A DNA stretch of 64,000 bases from Pararhodobacter sp. CCB-MM2 (GTDB lineage Bacteria; Pseudomonadota; Alphaproteobacteria; Rhodobacterales; Rhodobacteraceae), in NCBI RefSeq assembly GCF_001691415.1, contig NZ_LRRR01000006.1, positions 62,001 to 126,000 on the forward strand, written 5' to 3'. Under the pieces are notes generated by a model. It did not search any database and was not told the DNA's origin. It saw only the letters and a program-made list of their open reading frames with translations. Made by a program: the position numbers and the translations under genes. Shown here piece after piece: positions 26,933 to 36,009 of the stretch (positions are counted from its first letter, which is position 1; the number at the start of each line of letters is the position of its first letter).

Positions 26933-28084
26933 ATGAGCGCCCTCGACGGTCTTGAGATTGGCTATGACATCCCCGCCCTGCCCGGCTTGACCGAGGCCGA
27001 GATCGAGACGCCCAGTCTGGTGCTGGATCTCGACGCGCTGGAGCGGAACCTGCGGCGGCTGGGGGAGTATGTGCAGCGCCACGGGATGAAGCTGCGCGTT
27101 CATGGCAAGATGCACAAATCCGCCGATGTCTACGCCCTGCAACAACGGATCGGCGGCGCGACGGGGCTGTGCTGCCAGAAGGTCTCGGAGGCAGAGGCCT
27201 TCGTCCGCGCCGGTGTGCGTGACGTGCTGGTCTCGAACGAGGTGCGCGGCGCGCGCAAGATCGACCGGCTCGCCCGCCTGCCCCTCTCGGGCGCCACGGT
27301 CGCCGTCTGCGTTGACGATCCCGCCACCGTGGCCGAGCTCTCCGAGGCCACCCAGCGCCACGGCACATCGCTCGACTGCCTGATTGAGTTGGAAGGCGGC
27401 GCCGGTCGCTGCGGGGTCACCTCGCCTGAAGGTGCCGTTGCGCTGGCCCAGGCCATCACCGCCGCCCCCGGCCTGCGCTTCGCTGGCTTGCAGGCCTACA
27501 ATGGCGGGATGCAGCACCTCGCCACGCATGAAGACCGCAAGGCCCGCAGCGATGTCACCGTCGCCGCCACCCGCGCCACGCTCAACGCCCTGACCGAGGC
27601 CGGTTTCACAATCGAGACCGTCACCGGCGGCGGCACCGGCAGCTATGAGCTGGAGACCGCCTCAGGGATCTATACCGAGCTGCAATGCGGCTCCTACGCC
27701 TTCATGGACGCGGATTACGGCCGAGTGTTGATGCAGGACGGAGCGCGTCTCGATGTGCGCTTCGAGAACGCGCTGTTCCTTCTGACCAGCGTGATGAGCA
27801 AACCCCGCCCCGGCCTCGCCGTGGTCGATGCCGGGCTGAAAGTGCAATCCGTGGATAGCGGCCTGCCCGAGATCTGGGGTCGCGACGATCTGCGCTACGT
27901 CACCTGTTCCGATGAGCACGGCAATATCGACGACCCGCAGGACCGCTTGCGCGTCGGCGACCGGCTGAAGCTGGTCCCCGGCCATTGCGACCCGACCTGC
28001 AACCTGCACGATTGGTATGTTGGCCTCCGGGGCGGCACGGTCGAATGCCTCTGGCCCGTCACCGCGCGCGGCAAGGCCTACTGA
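26933..28084 (+). CDS. DSD1-family PLP enzyme: 3-hydroxyaspartate / D-threonine aldolase-like
   Basis: This 383-residue fold-III (alanine racemase-like) PLP enzyme cleaves beta-hydroxy amino acids to glycine and an aldehyde or glyoxylate. The PLP lysine is Lys59 in RVHGKMHKS, and the C-terminal metal site is visible as PGHCDPTCNLHDW. It resembles Paracoccus 3-hydroxy-D-aspartate aldolase and BhcC of the beta-hydroxyaspartate cycle. The bhcA, bhcB and bhcD partners are not nearby, so the cycle cannot be claimed from this window. The ATG at 26933 has AGGAG before it and was chosen over an upstream start. It is divergent from hemP. Confidence 0.87.
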   Translation: MSALDGLEIGYDIPALPGLTEAEIETPSLVLDLDALERNLRRLGEYVQRHGMKLRVHGKMHKSADVYALQQRIGGATGLCCQKVSEAEAFVRAGVRDVLVSNEVRGARKIDRLARLPLSGATVAVCVDDPATVAELSEATQRHGTSLDCLIELEGGAGRCGVTSPEGAVALAQAITAAPGLRFAGLQAYNGGMQHLATHEDRKARSDVTVAATRATLNALTEAGFTIETVTGGGTGSYELETASGIYTELQCGSYAFMDADYGRVLMQDGARLDVRFENALFLLTSVMSKPRPGLAVVDAGLKVQSVDSGLPEIWGRDDLRYVTCSDEHGNIDDPQDRLRVGDRLKLVPGHCDPTCNLHDWYVGLRGGTVECLWPVTARGKAY

Positions 28085-28147
28085 CCCGGCTTGAGATTTG
28101 ATCAAAACAGGCCTAGCTAAAGCCGCAGACCTTCCGGGAGCGGTACC

Positions 28148-29131
28148 ATGCGGGTGATGATCAACGGGTTCGGGCGGATCGGGCGCACGGTTCTGCGCGC
28201 CTGGCTCAAGGGCCAATGGCCGGAGCTTCAGATCGTCGGCATCAACGACATCGCCAATGCCGAGACCTGTGCCTATCTCTTCGAATTCGACAGCGTCTTC
28301 GGCCCCTTGGACGGCATCGCGCTGGACGGCGAGGTGCTGATTGCCCAAGGCCACCGCCTGCCGTTGACCCATACGCCGGACATCTCGACGCTGGACCTGT
28401 CGGGCGTCGATCTGGTGCTGGAATGCACCGGCAAGACCGACAGCCGCGACGTGGCCGAACGCGGCCTCAAGGCCGGCGCCGCCCGCGTGCTGATCTCCGG
28501 CCCCTCGGACGCCGCCGATGCCACGCTGGTGCTGGGCGCGAACGATCACCTTCTGACGCCCGATCTGAAAATCGTCTCCAACGCCTCCTGCACCACCAAC
28601 GCGCTTGCCCCCCTCGCCCGCGCGCTGCACGAGGCCTTCGGCATCACCGCCGGCTGGATGACCACGATCCATTGCTACACCGGCTCGCAGCCGACGGTGG
28701 ACGCGCCGCGCTCCTCGGACCCCGCCCGCAACCGCGCCGCCGCTTTGTCGATGGTGCCGACCACCACCTCCGCCGGCCGCCTTCTGGACCGCGTGTTGCC
28801 CGACCTCGCCGGGGTCATCGAATGCGCCGCCGTCCGCGTTCCGACCGCCAGCGTCTCGGCCGTCGATCTCTGCGTCGTGCCCGAGCACCGCGTGGGCGTC
28901 GAGGCCGTGCAGGAAGTCCTGCGCCACGCCGGCGGGGTGATCGGCTGGACCGAGAAGCCGCTCGTCTCCTCGGACCTGCGCGCGCGGCCCGAATCGATCG
29001 TCATGGCCCTGCCCGAGACCCGCGTCACCGGCGTCGGCCTGATCCGCGTCTTCGGCTGGTACGACAACGAATGGGGCTTCTCCTGCCGGATGCTGGACAT
29101 GGCACGGCGGATGGGCGACGCTCCGGCATGA
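28148..29131 (+). CDS. Type I glyceraldehyde-3-phosphate dehydrogenase-like protein
   Basis: This 327-residue NAD-dependent enzyme opens INGFGRIGR and has the catalytic Cys148 in SNASCTTN, His175 in TIHCYTGSQ, and the WYDNEWGFSCRM C-terminus. All key GAPDH residues are present. It stands outside any glycolytic operon and is fused by an ATGA overlap to a keto-pentenoate hydratase gene. It may be a second GAPDH, an erythrose-4-phosphate dehydrogenase or an enzyme for another phosphorylated aldehyde. A TTGAGA/TAGCTA pair 17 bases apart in the 63-base gap upstream is a weak promoter candidate. Confidence 0.85.
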   Translation: MRVMINGFGRIGRTVLRAWLKGQWPELQIVGINDIANAETCAYLFEFDSVFGPLDGIALDGEVLIAQGHRLPLTHTPDISTLDLSGVDLVLECTGKTDSRDVAERGLKAGAARVLISGPSDAADATLVLGANDHLLTPDLKIVSNASCTTNALAPLARALHEAFGITAGWMTTIHCYTGSQPTVDAPRSSDPARNRAAALSMVPTTTSAGRLLDRVLPDLAGVIECAAVRVPTASVSAVDLCVVPEHRVGVEAVQEVLRHAGGVIGWTEKPLVSSDLRARPESIVMALPETRVTGVGLIRVFGWYDNEWGFSCRMLDMARRMGDAPA

Positions 29132-29895
29132 TCACCATCGCCGACGCCATTCTCCACGCCCTCGACCATCGCCAGCCGATGGCCCCGATCACTGACTCCG
29201 ACCCCGGCTTCGACCTGACCAAGGCCTACGCGGCACAGGCCGAACTGACCGCGACCCGCCTGCGCCGCGGCGCCAAGGTCGTCGGCGTGAAGACCGGCTT
29301 CACCAACACGACGATCTGGGACGAATACAACGTCCACGCACCGATCCACGGCCCGGTCTTCGACACGACCTGGGGCGAGGGACCCATCGCCGCCAGTGCG
29401 TTCATCGAGCCAAAGATCGAACCCGAGATCGCCCTGCGCCTCGGCGCCTCGCCCCGCCCCGGCATGGACCGCGCCGCGCTCATGGCCTGCGTGGACGGCA
29501 TCGCCCGCTCGTTCGAAATCGTCGACAGCCCCTTCCCCGGCTGGCGCTTCCGCGCCCCCGACACCGTCGCCGCCGGCGCCCTGCACGGCGCGCTGCGCAC
29601 CGGCACCTTCATCGGCGCCACGCCCGAGGCCCTGACCGCCCTCGCCACGCTCGACGTCCGCCTGATGCGCGACGGAGAGACGATGGACCACGGCCATGCC
29701 TCGAACGTCCTCGGCGGCGGGCCCCTCGCCGCGCTGGCCGACCTTGTCGAGCAACGCGGCGATGACCTGCTGCCCGCCGGCTGGATCATCTCCACCGGCA
29801 CCCTCACGCGCGCGCTACCGATCGCCCTCGGCGAAAGCTGGACCACGATCATCGAAGGCCCCGACCTGCCCCCCCTCACCCTGCAGATCACCTGA
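29128..29895 (+). CDS. 2-keto-4-pentenoate hydratase family protein
   Basis: This 255-residue protein belongs to the MhpD/2-oxopent-4-enoate hydratase branch of the fumarylacetoacetate hydrolase superfamily. It has the VVGVKTGFTN stretch and the metal-binding EPKIEPEIAL segment (ExE pattern at about 92-96), followed by RSFEIVDSPF and NVLGGGPLAALADL. Such enzymes hydrate or decarboxylate 2-oxo acids made by meta-cleavage of aromatics, but no ring-cleavage gene lies nearby. Its ATG overlaps the GAPDH-like gene's stop by four bases, so translation is coupled. Confidence 0.86.
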   Translation: MITIADAILHALDHRQPMAPITDSDPGFDLTKAYAAQAELTATRLRRGAKVVGVKTGFTNTTIWDEYNVHAPIHGPVFDTTWGEGPIAASAFIEPKIEPEIALRLGASPRPGMDRAALMACVDGIARSFEIVDSPFPGWRFRAPDTVAAGALHGALRTGTFIGATPEALTALATLDVRLMRDGETMDHGHASNVLGGGPLAALADLVEQRGDDLLPAGWIISTGTLTRALPIALGESWTTIIEGPDLPPLTLQIT

Positions 29896-29898
29896 CCC

Positions 29899-29961
29899 CA
29901 TCTTTGCTCCCCAAATATCCTGGGGGTGAGGCGCGTCCGCGCCGAGGGGGCTAGCCCCCTC
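29899..29961. repeat. Intergenic repeat type 1, copy A
   Basis: It starts CATCTTTGCTCCCCAAATAT, continues CCTGGGGGTGAGGCGCG and ends with the perfect palindrome GAGGGGGCTAGCCCCCTC (29944-29961). It shares its first half nearly base for base with copies at 50878 and 55451. It lies between a catabolic gene and cobQ. From memory, similar motifs are common between genes in Rhodobacteraceae. Confidence 0.7.
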
Positions 29962-30004
29962 CCTTCGCCCCCGCTAACACGAGGAAAACGACCGGGGTGA
30001 CGCG

Positions 30005-31462
30005 ATGACAGCGACAGTGATGATCCAGGGCGCAGGCTCGAACGTGGGGAAATCCCTGCTGGTCGCCGGCTTCTGCCGCGTCTTCGCCCGCCGCGGCCTC
30101 ACCGTCCGCCCGTTCAAGCCGCAGAACATGTCGAACAATGCCGCCGTCACCCCCGACGGGGCCGAGATCGGCCGCGCGCAGGCGCTGCAGGCGCTGGCCT
30201 GTGGCGTCGCGCCCTCGGTGCATATGAACCCGATCCTCCTGAAGCCGGAATCCGAGACCGGCGCGCAGGTGATCGTGCAGGGCAAACGCTTCGCCACCGC
30301 CAAGGCTCGAGAATACTCCGCCCTAAAACCGCAATTGATGAGCGCGGTGCTGGACTCGTTCGAGCGTCTCAAATCCGAGGCCGATCTGGTCATCGTCGAA
30401 GGCGCGGGCTCACCCGCCGAGGTCAATCTCCGTGCCGGCGACATCGCCAATATGGGCTTCGCGCAGGCCGCCCGCGTGCCGGTGGTGCTGGCCGGCGACA
30501 TCGACCGTGGCGGGGTCATCGCCCAGATCGTCGGCACACAGGCGGTGCTGGACGCGGCCGACAATTCGCTGATCAAGGGCTTCCTGATCAACAAGTTCCG
30601 CGGCGATCCGCGCCTCTTCGACGACGGCTACCAGCTGATCCAGGACCGCACCGGCTGGGCCGGCCTCGGCGTGCTGCCGTGGTTCACCCAAGCCCACCGC
30701 CTGCCCGCCGAGGATGCCGCCGACCTGCGCCGCACCGGCGGTCAGGGCACCTTCCGCATCGTCGTGCCACAACTCAATCGCATCGCCAATTTCGACGATC
30801 TCGATCCGTTGATGGCCGAGCCCGGCGTCTCGGTCGAGGTGATCGCCCCCGGCCTGCCGCTGCCGGTCGAGGCCGATCTGATCCTGATCCCCGGCTCGAA
30901 ATCCACCATCGCCGACCTTGCGCATTTCCGCGCGCAGGGCTGGGATATCGACCTCGCCGCCGCGATGCGCCGGGGCGCGCGAGTGCTGGGACTTTGCGGT
31001 GGCTACCAGATGCTCGGCCGGACGATCTCGGACCCCGAGGGCATCGAGGGCGCGCCCTCGACCGTGCCGGGCCTCGGCCTTCTCGCCGTCGACACGGTGA
31101 TGACGCCGGACAAGCGCGTGACGCTGACCGAAGCCGTGCATGCCGCCTCGGGCGAGGCCGCGCAGGGCTATGAGATCCATCTCGGCAAGACCGAGGGCCC
31201 GGACCGCGCGCGCAACCTCTTCATCGTCGAGGGCCAGCCCGAGGGCGCGATCAGCGCGGATGGGCGGGTGATGGGCAGCTATCTGCACGGCCTCTTCAGC
31301 GCCGATGGCTTTCGCGCGGCCTTTCTGCAGGGCCTTGGCGCCGCAGCGGGCAATGGGTCCTATGCCGCGGGGGTCGAGGAGGCGCTCGAAGCGCTCGCCG
31401 ACCATCTTGAGGCCCATGCCGATTGCGAAGCGCTGCTCAGAATCGCCAAGGCCGGGCTGTGA
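30005..31462 (+). CDS. cobQ: Cobyric acid synthase
   Basis: This 485-residue glutamine-dependent amidotransferase adds four amide groups to adenosylcobyrinic acid a,c-diamide in cobalamin synthesis. The N-terminal half has the P-loop-like AGSNVGKS and the family segment [27 protein letters not shown]. The C-terminal class I-like GATase domain has the nucleophile in [12 protein letters not shown] and the histidine in GSYLHGLF. It is not in a larger cob cluster here. No cobalamin riboswitch is visible in the 109 bases upstream, which hold a repeat instead. Confidence 0.96.
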   Translation: MTATVMIQGAGSNVGKSLLVAGFCRVFARRGLTVRPFKPQNMSNNAAVTPDGAEIGRAQALQALACGVAPSVHMNPILLKPESETGAQVIVQGKRFATAKAREYSALKPQLMSAVLDSFERLKSEADLVIVEGAGSPAEVNLRAGDIANMGFAQAARVPVVLAGDIDRGGVIAQIVGTQAVLDAADNSLIKGFLINKFRGDPRLFDDGYQLIQDRTGWAGLGVLPWFTQAHRLPAEDAADLRRTGGQGTFRIVVPQLNRIANFDDLDPLMAEPGVSVEVIAPGLPLPVEADLILIPGSKSTIADLAHFRAQGWDIDLAAAMRRGARVLGLCGGYQMLGRTISDPEGIEGAPSTVPGLGLLAVDTVMTPDKRVTLTEAVHAASGEAAQGYEIHLGKTEGPDRARNLFIVEGQPEGAISADGRVMGSYLHGLFSADGFRAAFLQGLGAAAGNGSYAAGVEEALEALADHLEAHADCEALLRIAKAGL

Positions 31463-31464
31463 CC

Positions 31465-31488
31465 CGTAGGGTGGGGTTTCACCCCACC
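31465..31488. repeat. Intergenic repeat type 2, copy A (overlaps the lpxK 3' end)
   Basis: CGTAG followed by GGTGGGGTTTCACCCCACC forms an 8-bp stem with a TTC loop. It starts two bases after the cobQ stop and supplies the last codons and the stop of lpxK on the other strand. The same sequence recurs at 35976-35999. Confidence 0.75.
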
Positions 31489-32468
31489 ATGCCCAGCGCC
31501 CTGAGGAACCCCGCCTCATCGGCAATCTGCAACCGCACTGGCAGCGTCAGCACCTGCCGCCGTTGCGCCGTAGGCAAGCGAACTGCGTCCTTCTCGGTCG
31601 TCACCAGCTGCGCCTTCTCGCGCCGCGCCTCGGCATCGAGCCGCGCATAAAGCGCCGAGGTCAGCGGCTGGTGATCGCTCAGCGCCTGCGTCCGGACGAC
31701 ATTCGCCCCTGTATTTCGCAAAGACTCGAAGAATTTCTCTGGCCGTCCGATCCCGGCAAAGGCCAGCACCCGCAACCCGGTCCAATGCATGCCCGTGTTC
31801 AGCGGCTCCAGCGAGCCGGTGAACAGCGACACGCCGCCCAGCCGCCCGCCCCATTCCGCCGCGAACCGCTCCTGTGCCGCCTCGGGCCCGATCGCCAAAA
31901 CCGCCTGCGCGCGCTTCAGCCCCGCCCCCACCGGCTCGCGCAAGGGCCCGGCCGGGATGCAGCGCGCATTGCCGAAGCCGACCTGCGCATCAACCACCAC
32001 CACCGAAGCGGTCTTCACCACGCCCGGATTCTGGAACCCGTCATCCAGCAGCACCACCTGCGCGCCCGCGGCCTCGGCCGCCTTCACCCCCGCCGCGCGA
32101 TCCTTGGCCACGAAGACCGGCCCGAAAGCCGCCATGAGCAGCGGCTCGTCCCCAACCTGCGCCGCCGTGTGTTCCCGCTCGGACACCGCGACCGGCCCCT
32201 CCAGCGAGCCGCCATAGCCGCGCGAGACGACCGCCACCGACAGCCCCTTCGCCGACAGGGCCTGCATCAGCGCGATCACCGTCGGCGTCTTGCCCGTGCC
32301 GCCCGCATTCAAGTTGCCGACGCAGATCACGGGCACCGAGGCGGCATAGCCATCCTTCGCCCCCCGCCGCGCCGTGGCCGCCGCATAGAGCCAACCCAAC
32401 GGCGCCAGCAGCCGCGCCTGCCAACCGGGGCGCTCGGGCGGGTTCCTCCAGAAAAGCGGCGCCTTCAT
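31479..32468 (-). CDS. lpxK: Tetraacyldisaccharide 4'-kinase
   Basis: This 329-residue inner-membrane-associated kinase phosphorylates the 4' position of the lipid A disaccharide. It opens [31 protein letters not shown] with one hydrophobic segment, then has the Walker A-like [13 protein letters not shown], the [10 protein letters not shown] stretch and [10 protein letters not shown], all diagnostic. The gene overlaps waaA by four bases. Its 3' end runs into intergenic repeat type 2, so the final residues are encoded by the repeat. Confidence 0.94.
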   Translation of the reverse strand: MKAPLFWRNPPERPGWQARLLAPLGWLYAAATARRGAKDGYAASVPVICVGNLNAGGTGKTPTVIALMQALSAKGLSVAVVSRGYGGSLEGPVAVSEREHTAAQVGDEPLLMAAFGPVFVAKDRAAGVKAAEAAGAQVVLLDDGFQNPGVVKTASVVVVDAQVGFGNARCIPAGPLREPVGAGLKRAQAVLAIGPEAAQERFAAEWGGRLGGVSLFTGSLEPLNTGMHWTGLRVLAFAGIGRPEKFFESLRNTGANVVRTQALSDHQPLTSALYARLDAEARREKAQLVTTEKDAVRLPTAQRRQVLTLPVRLQIADEAGFLRALGMVG

Positions 32469-33577
32469 GCCGGGCCTCCCTCGCCCTGCGGGGCGTGCAA
32501 GTTGATCCAGGCGATCACCGCCTTGGCGACGGCCTGCGTCGCCTCCTCACCCTCGGTGGCCAAGGTCCAGGCCTTCAACGCCGCCTCGGCCCCTGCTTCC
32601 GGCGATAAAAGCGTACTGATCGCCGGGCCAAGGTCGCTGGCCCCTTCGATCTGCCGCCCCGCCCCCATGAAGCGCAGCCGGTCCATCAACGCCCGCGCCG
32701 AGGCATCCCCGTGCGGGCCGAACACCAGCGCCGAGCCCAGAGCCGCCGGCAGGATCGGCGAGCCCGTCCCCGCCCCCCGCGTCAGCGAGCCGCCCAGATA
32801 GCTGACCGGGGCCAGCCGCAGGAACAGGCCGGGATCGTCGCCCAGATCGGCCACATAGACCTGCGTCGTCTCGGCGATCTCGTCCTCGGAAGCGCGCTGC
32901 GCCGAAAGAAACCCGACCTCGCCGGCTCGGCGGGCGATGGCCTCGCCCTCGGCCATGTCGCGCGGCTCAAGGATCATGAGCAGCCGATGCGCGCGCCGCA
33001 GGGCGTGGGAATGGGCCAGAAACACCGCGTCGATCTCGCTGGCCGGCACATCCTGCGCGAACCACACCGGGCGCGCGCCGATACTGTCGCGCAGGGCGCC
33101 CAGCTCCAGCATGTTGCAACCGGGCACCGCACCATGGCGGGCCAGCGCACCGCTGGGCAGGATCGGCACCGCGCCTTTCAGGCTGCGCTCCAGCTGGTTG
33201 GCACTGATCGCATCGCGGGTATGGATCTCGGCCAGTTTGGACAGGGTCGCGCGCGGGTTCCGACGCAAAAGCCGAAACCCGCCCGAGAGTTGCGGATCGG
33301 CGCAATCGACCAGCATCACGCCGACACCCCGCGCCCGCGCCCGGTCGATCATCGGCACCGGCAGGCGGTCACCGGCCAACACCAGCAGCGCCGGGGCGAC
33401 CGTGTCAAAGGCCGCGTCGAGGCCCCGCAGATCGTCCTCGGGCAGCAGATCGCCGGGCTCGCCCGTGACATGCACCGGCGGGCAATCGCGACGCTCCGTC
33501 AGGTGGTCCTCCAGCACACGCAGCGCCGGAACCAGAGCGGGCTCGGTCGCATGCAGCCAGATCCCGCGCGACATCAT
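32465..33577 (-). CDS. waaA: 3-deoxy-D-manno-octulosonic acid transferase-like protein
   Basis: This 370-residue protein is related to Kdo transferase WaaA, which adds Kdo to lipid IVA. Similar segments are [27 protein letters not shown] and the glycosyltransferase core [56 protein letters not shown]. It continues with [31 protein letters not shown]. It is shorter than typical WaaA (about 420 residues) and shows no N-terminal membrane anchor. The start at 33577 overlaps the upstream gene's stop as ATGA; earlier in-frame starts give unrelated sequence. Clustering with lpxK supports a lipid A role. Confidence 0.85.
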   Translation of the reverse strand: MMSRGIWLHATEPALVPALRVLEDHLTERRDCPPVHVTGEPGDLLPEDDLRGLDAAFDTVAPALLVLAGDRLPVPMIDRARARGVGVMLVDCADPQLSGGFRLLRRNPRATLSKLAEIHTRDAISANQLERSLKGAVPILPSGALARHGAVPGCNMLELGALRDSIGARPVWFAQDVPASEIDAVFLAHSHALRRAHRLLMILEPRDMAEGEAIARRAGEVGFLSAQRASEDEIAETTQVYVADLGDDPGLFLRLAPVSYLGGSLTRGAGTGSPILPAALGSALVFGPHGDASARALMDRLRFMGAGRQIEGASDLGPAISTLLSPEAGAEAALKAWTLATEGEEATQAVAKAVIAWINLHAPQGEGGPA

Positions 33578-34386
33578 CCCCGGTCCTTCGCGCCCGTCAG
33601 ACCGGCCATCAGCGCGGCATGCAGGCGGGGACCGGCGGCGACGACACCGGCGTTCTTCGCCTCGGTCCGGTTGAAGCGCAGCTTGCGGCCAAGGCGGTCG
33701 GTCACACGCGCACCGGCCTCGGTGGCGATCAGCGCGGCGCCGGCGATGTCCCAATCCCAGGCGTCGCGGATCGTCAGCATGGAATCGAACCGCCCCTCGC
33801 CCACCAGCGACAGCCGCCACGCCAGAGAGGGCCGGAACTCGCGCTTCACCTCGGGCATGCCGCCGGGCCAGAGGATCGGATCAAAGGCCGGGCGCGCGGC
33901 CAGCATCGTCGGGCGGTCGCTCAGATCGGGGTCCGAGACCGTCACCGGCTTGCTGTTCAGCGTGGCCCCGCCACCCAGCACCGCGCCATAGGTCAGGCCC
34001 AGCTCCGGCAGATGCACCGCCGCCGCGACCGGCTCTCCGCCGCGCACCACAGCCAAGGCATGGGCGAAACCGGGCTGGCCGTCGATGAAGGCGCGGGTGC
34101 CGTCGATCGGGTCCACGACGAAGACACTGTCATGCTTCAGCCGCGCGAGGTTGCCCAGAGGGTTGCTCTCCTCGCTGAGCCAGCCGTAATCGGGCCGCGC
34201 CTTCGCCAGCACGGCGTGCAGGTGTTCGTTCACCTCAAGGTCGGCTTCGGTCACCGGGCCCTGCCCGTCGCCCTTGTCCCAGACCTTGGGCGCATTGCGG
34301 AAATGCCGCTTGGCGATCTCGCCCGCGGAGAGCGCCGCTTCGATCAGCAGCAGCAGGTCGTCTCTGTCGCCCTCAAGCGCCGGCAA
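33574..34386 (-). CDS. 3'(2'),5'-bisphosphate nucleotidase / inositol monophosphatase family protein
   Basis: This 270-residue Mg-dependent phosphatase has the FIG/IMPase metal motifs: EE in WLSEESNP (about 69-76), DPIDGTR at 92-98, and the C-terminal WDWDIAGAALIATEAGA. The close family members are CysQ-type PAP phosphatases, which recycle 3'-phosphoadenosine 5'-phosphate from sulfate assimilation, and inositol phosphatases. CysQ is the likelier role in this gene order. It overlaps pmbA by 14 bases and waaA by four. Confidence 0.86.
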   Translation of the reverse strand: MPALEGDRDDLLLLIEAALSAGEIAKRHFRNAPKVWDKGDGQGPVTEADLEVNEHLHAVLAKARPDYGWLSEESNPLGNLARLKHDSVFVVDPIDGTRAFIDGQPGFAHALAVVRGGEPVAAAVHLPELGLTYGAVLGGGATLNSKPVTVSDPDLSDRPTMLAARPAFDPILWPGGMPEVKREFRPSLAWRLSLVGEGRFDSMLTIRDAWDWDIAGAALIATEAGARVTDRLGRKLRFNRTEAKNAGVVAAGPRLHAALMAGLTGAKDRG

Positions 34387-35710
34387 TCGTCAGCCCCTCG
34401 ACCAGGAGCGACGGCACCCTCGTCGACAGGTGCTGGCGCGCGTCATTGGCGGCAATCATGCGCATCAGCATGTCGCGCAGATTGCCGGCGATGGTGCATT
34501 CGTTGACCGGATAGGCGATCTGCCCGTTCTCGACCCAGAAACCCGACGCCCCGCGCGAATAGTCGCCCGTGGTCGGGTTGATCGTCGAGCCGATGAGCGA
34601 GGTGACCAGAAGGCCGGTGCCCATGTCGCGGATGAGGTCGGCACGGCTGGCGGCACCCGGCGTCAGCGTCAGGTTCGACAGGCTCGGCGAGGGCGGGGCC
34701 GAGGGGCCGCGCGTCGCGTTCGAGGTGCTTTGCAGCCCCAGTTTCCGCGCCGTGCCGAGGTCCAGCACCCAGCCCTGCAGCACCCCGTCCTCGACCAGAG
34801 CGCGCTGGCCGGTCGGCAGCCCCTCGGCATCGAAGGGGCGCGTACCGGCGATGCGGATGCGCAGGGGATCCTCGGTCAGGGTGAAGCCCGCAGGCAGCAC
34901 CGCCTTCCCCATCGCGTCACGCAGCCAGCTGGCCCCGCGCGAGATGGAGGTGCCGTTGATCGCCGAGGTCAGATGCCCGATCAGCGAGGCGGAGATGCGC
35001 TCATCATAGAGCACCGGGAAGCTGCCCGAAGGGGGCTTGCGGCTGCCCTTGCGCGCGGCGGCCCGCTCGCCGGCCTCCACGCCGATGCTCTCGGGGCTGG
35101 GCAGATCGGCCTGGAAGATGCGGCTTTCGGACGCCCAATCGCGCTCCATCCCCGTCCCCTCGCCGGTGATCGCGACGCAGGAGGTGTTGCGCGAGGTCCG
35201 CGCATAGCCGCCCGCGAAACCGTTGGAGGCGGCGAGGTGGATCGTGCGGCGCGAATAGCTGGCGCCCGTCTGATCGATCTGGCTGATCCCGGCGACACCG
35301 CGCGCGGCGGCCTCGGCGCGGCGGGCGTCTTCTTCCAGCTCGGCGGGTTCGGGCTCGGGCGAGAGGTCCACCAGCTCCAGCCCCTCGGCATCGCGGCGGG
35401 CGCTCAGCTGGTCAGGGTCTGCGAGGCCGGCATAGGGATCCTCGGGCGCTTCCTTGGCCATGGCGACGGCGCGTTCGGCCATCATCGCCAAGGTGGCGGG
35501 CTTCGCATCCGAGGAGGACACGCAGGCCTGACGCCGCCCGACCAGCACGCGCAGGCCGATATCCAGCCCCTCGGCGCGTTCGGCATGTTCCAGACGGCCC
35601 TCGCGCACGTCGATCGAGACGGCGGTGCCGTCGATCACCAGCGCATCGGCGGCATCGGCACCGGCCTTGCGGGCGGCGTCGAGAAGGGCTTGGGCGAGGT
35701 CTTGCGTCAT
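34373..35710 (-). CDS. pmbA: TldD/PmbA family protein (TldE/PmbA)
   Basis: This 445-residue protein matches PmbA/TldE, the partner of TldD in a periplasm-free protease complex that matures microcin B17 and trims modified peptides. Features seen are GLDIGLRVLVGRRQACVSSSDAKP near the N-terminus, the central GSFPVLYDERISASLIGHL and the C-terminal SLIGSTINPTTGDYSRGASGFWVENGQIAYPVNECTIAGNLRDML, which is strongly conserved. The start at 35710 gives the family N-terminus (TQDLAQALLDAARKAGAD). It leads the cluster with the nucleotidase, waaA and lpxK. Confidence 0.93.
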   Translation of the reverse strand: MTQDLAQALLDAARKAGADAADALVIDGTAVSIDVREGRLEHAERAEGLDIGLRVLVGRRQACVSSSDAKPATLAMMAERAVAMAKEAPEDPYAGLADPDQLSARRDAEGLELVDLSPEPEPAELEEDARRAEAAARGVAGISQIDQTGASYSRRTIHLAASNGFAGGYARTSRNTSCVAITGEGTGMERDWASESRIFQADLPSPESIGVEAGERAAARKGSRKPPSGSFPVLYDERISASLIGHLTSAINGTSISRGASWLRDAMGKAVLPAGFTLTEDPLRIRIAGTRPFDAEGLPTGQRALVEDGVLQGWVLDLGTARKLGLQSTSNATRGPSAPPSPSLSNLTLTPGAASRADLIRDMGTGLLVTSLIGSTINPTTGDYSRGASGFWVENGQIAYPVNECTIAGNLRDMLMRMIAANDARQHLSTRVPSLLVEGLTIAGA

Positions 35711-36009
35711 CGGTCGGCCTGTGCGGTGAAAGCATGCATATGGGTCAAGCAGGCTTAGCGCCAAGGCCGGCGAAAGGAAACCCGGCATGGGGTCACAAGG
35801 GTGGGGTGCCGGGACAGCGGTGGCCCGTGGGATGGCGCTGCAACAGTGGTGCGGAGCGCTTTATCTCGCCGCATCCGCTAAACCTCCGTTCGGCGCAGGC
35901 GGCTTCCAAAGCGCCAGCCCGTGGGGACGGGCCGGCGCTGGCCCGGCGCCTTCGGCTTGTCCCGGGCCCGTCCCGCGTAGGGTGGGGTTTCACCCCACCT
36001 TTGCGCCCC
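35711..36009. other. Hairpin-rich intergenic region pmbA / thiolase
   Basis: This 299-base stretch has no supported gene. It must contain the pmbA promoter and the end of the thiolase operon. It holds four inverted repeats: CCCGGCA/TGCCGGG (35781-35813), GCGCCAGCCCGT/ACGGGCCGGCGC with a GGGG loop and one mismatch (35911-35938), GGCCCGG/CCGGGCC (about 35940-35969), and intergenic repeat type 2 (35976-35999). Structures this dense suggest a composite extragenic repeat. Confidence 0.6.
35976..35999. repeat. Intergenic repeat type 2, copy B
   Basis: It is identical over 24 bases to the copy at 31465-31488: CGTAG plus the GGTGGGGTTTCACCCCACC hairpin. It lies just after the thiolase stop (minus strand, 36010), so it may end that operon's transcript. 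Confidence 0.75.

Noticed and set aside
28097..28106. TTTGATCAAA as an FNR/Anr box upstream of the GAPDH-like gene
   Set aside because: An FNR box needs TTGAT-N4-ATCAA. Here the halves touch with no spacer, so the match is only a short palindrome.
26933..29895. Beta-hydroxyaspartate cycle (bhc) cluster
   Set aside because: Only a BhcC-like aldolase is present. The dehydratase, transaminase and iminosuccinate reductase genes are absent, so the pathway cannot be claimed.
29896..30004. Cobalamin riboswitch before cobQ
   Set aside because: The gap is only 109 bases and is filled by intergenic repeat type 1; no B12-box-like sequence was seen.
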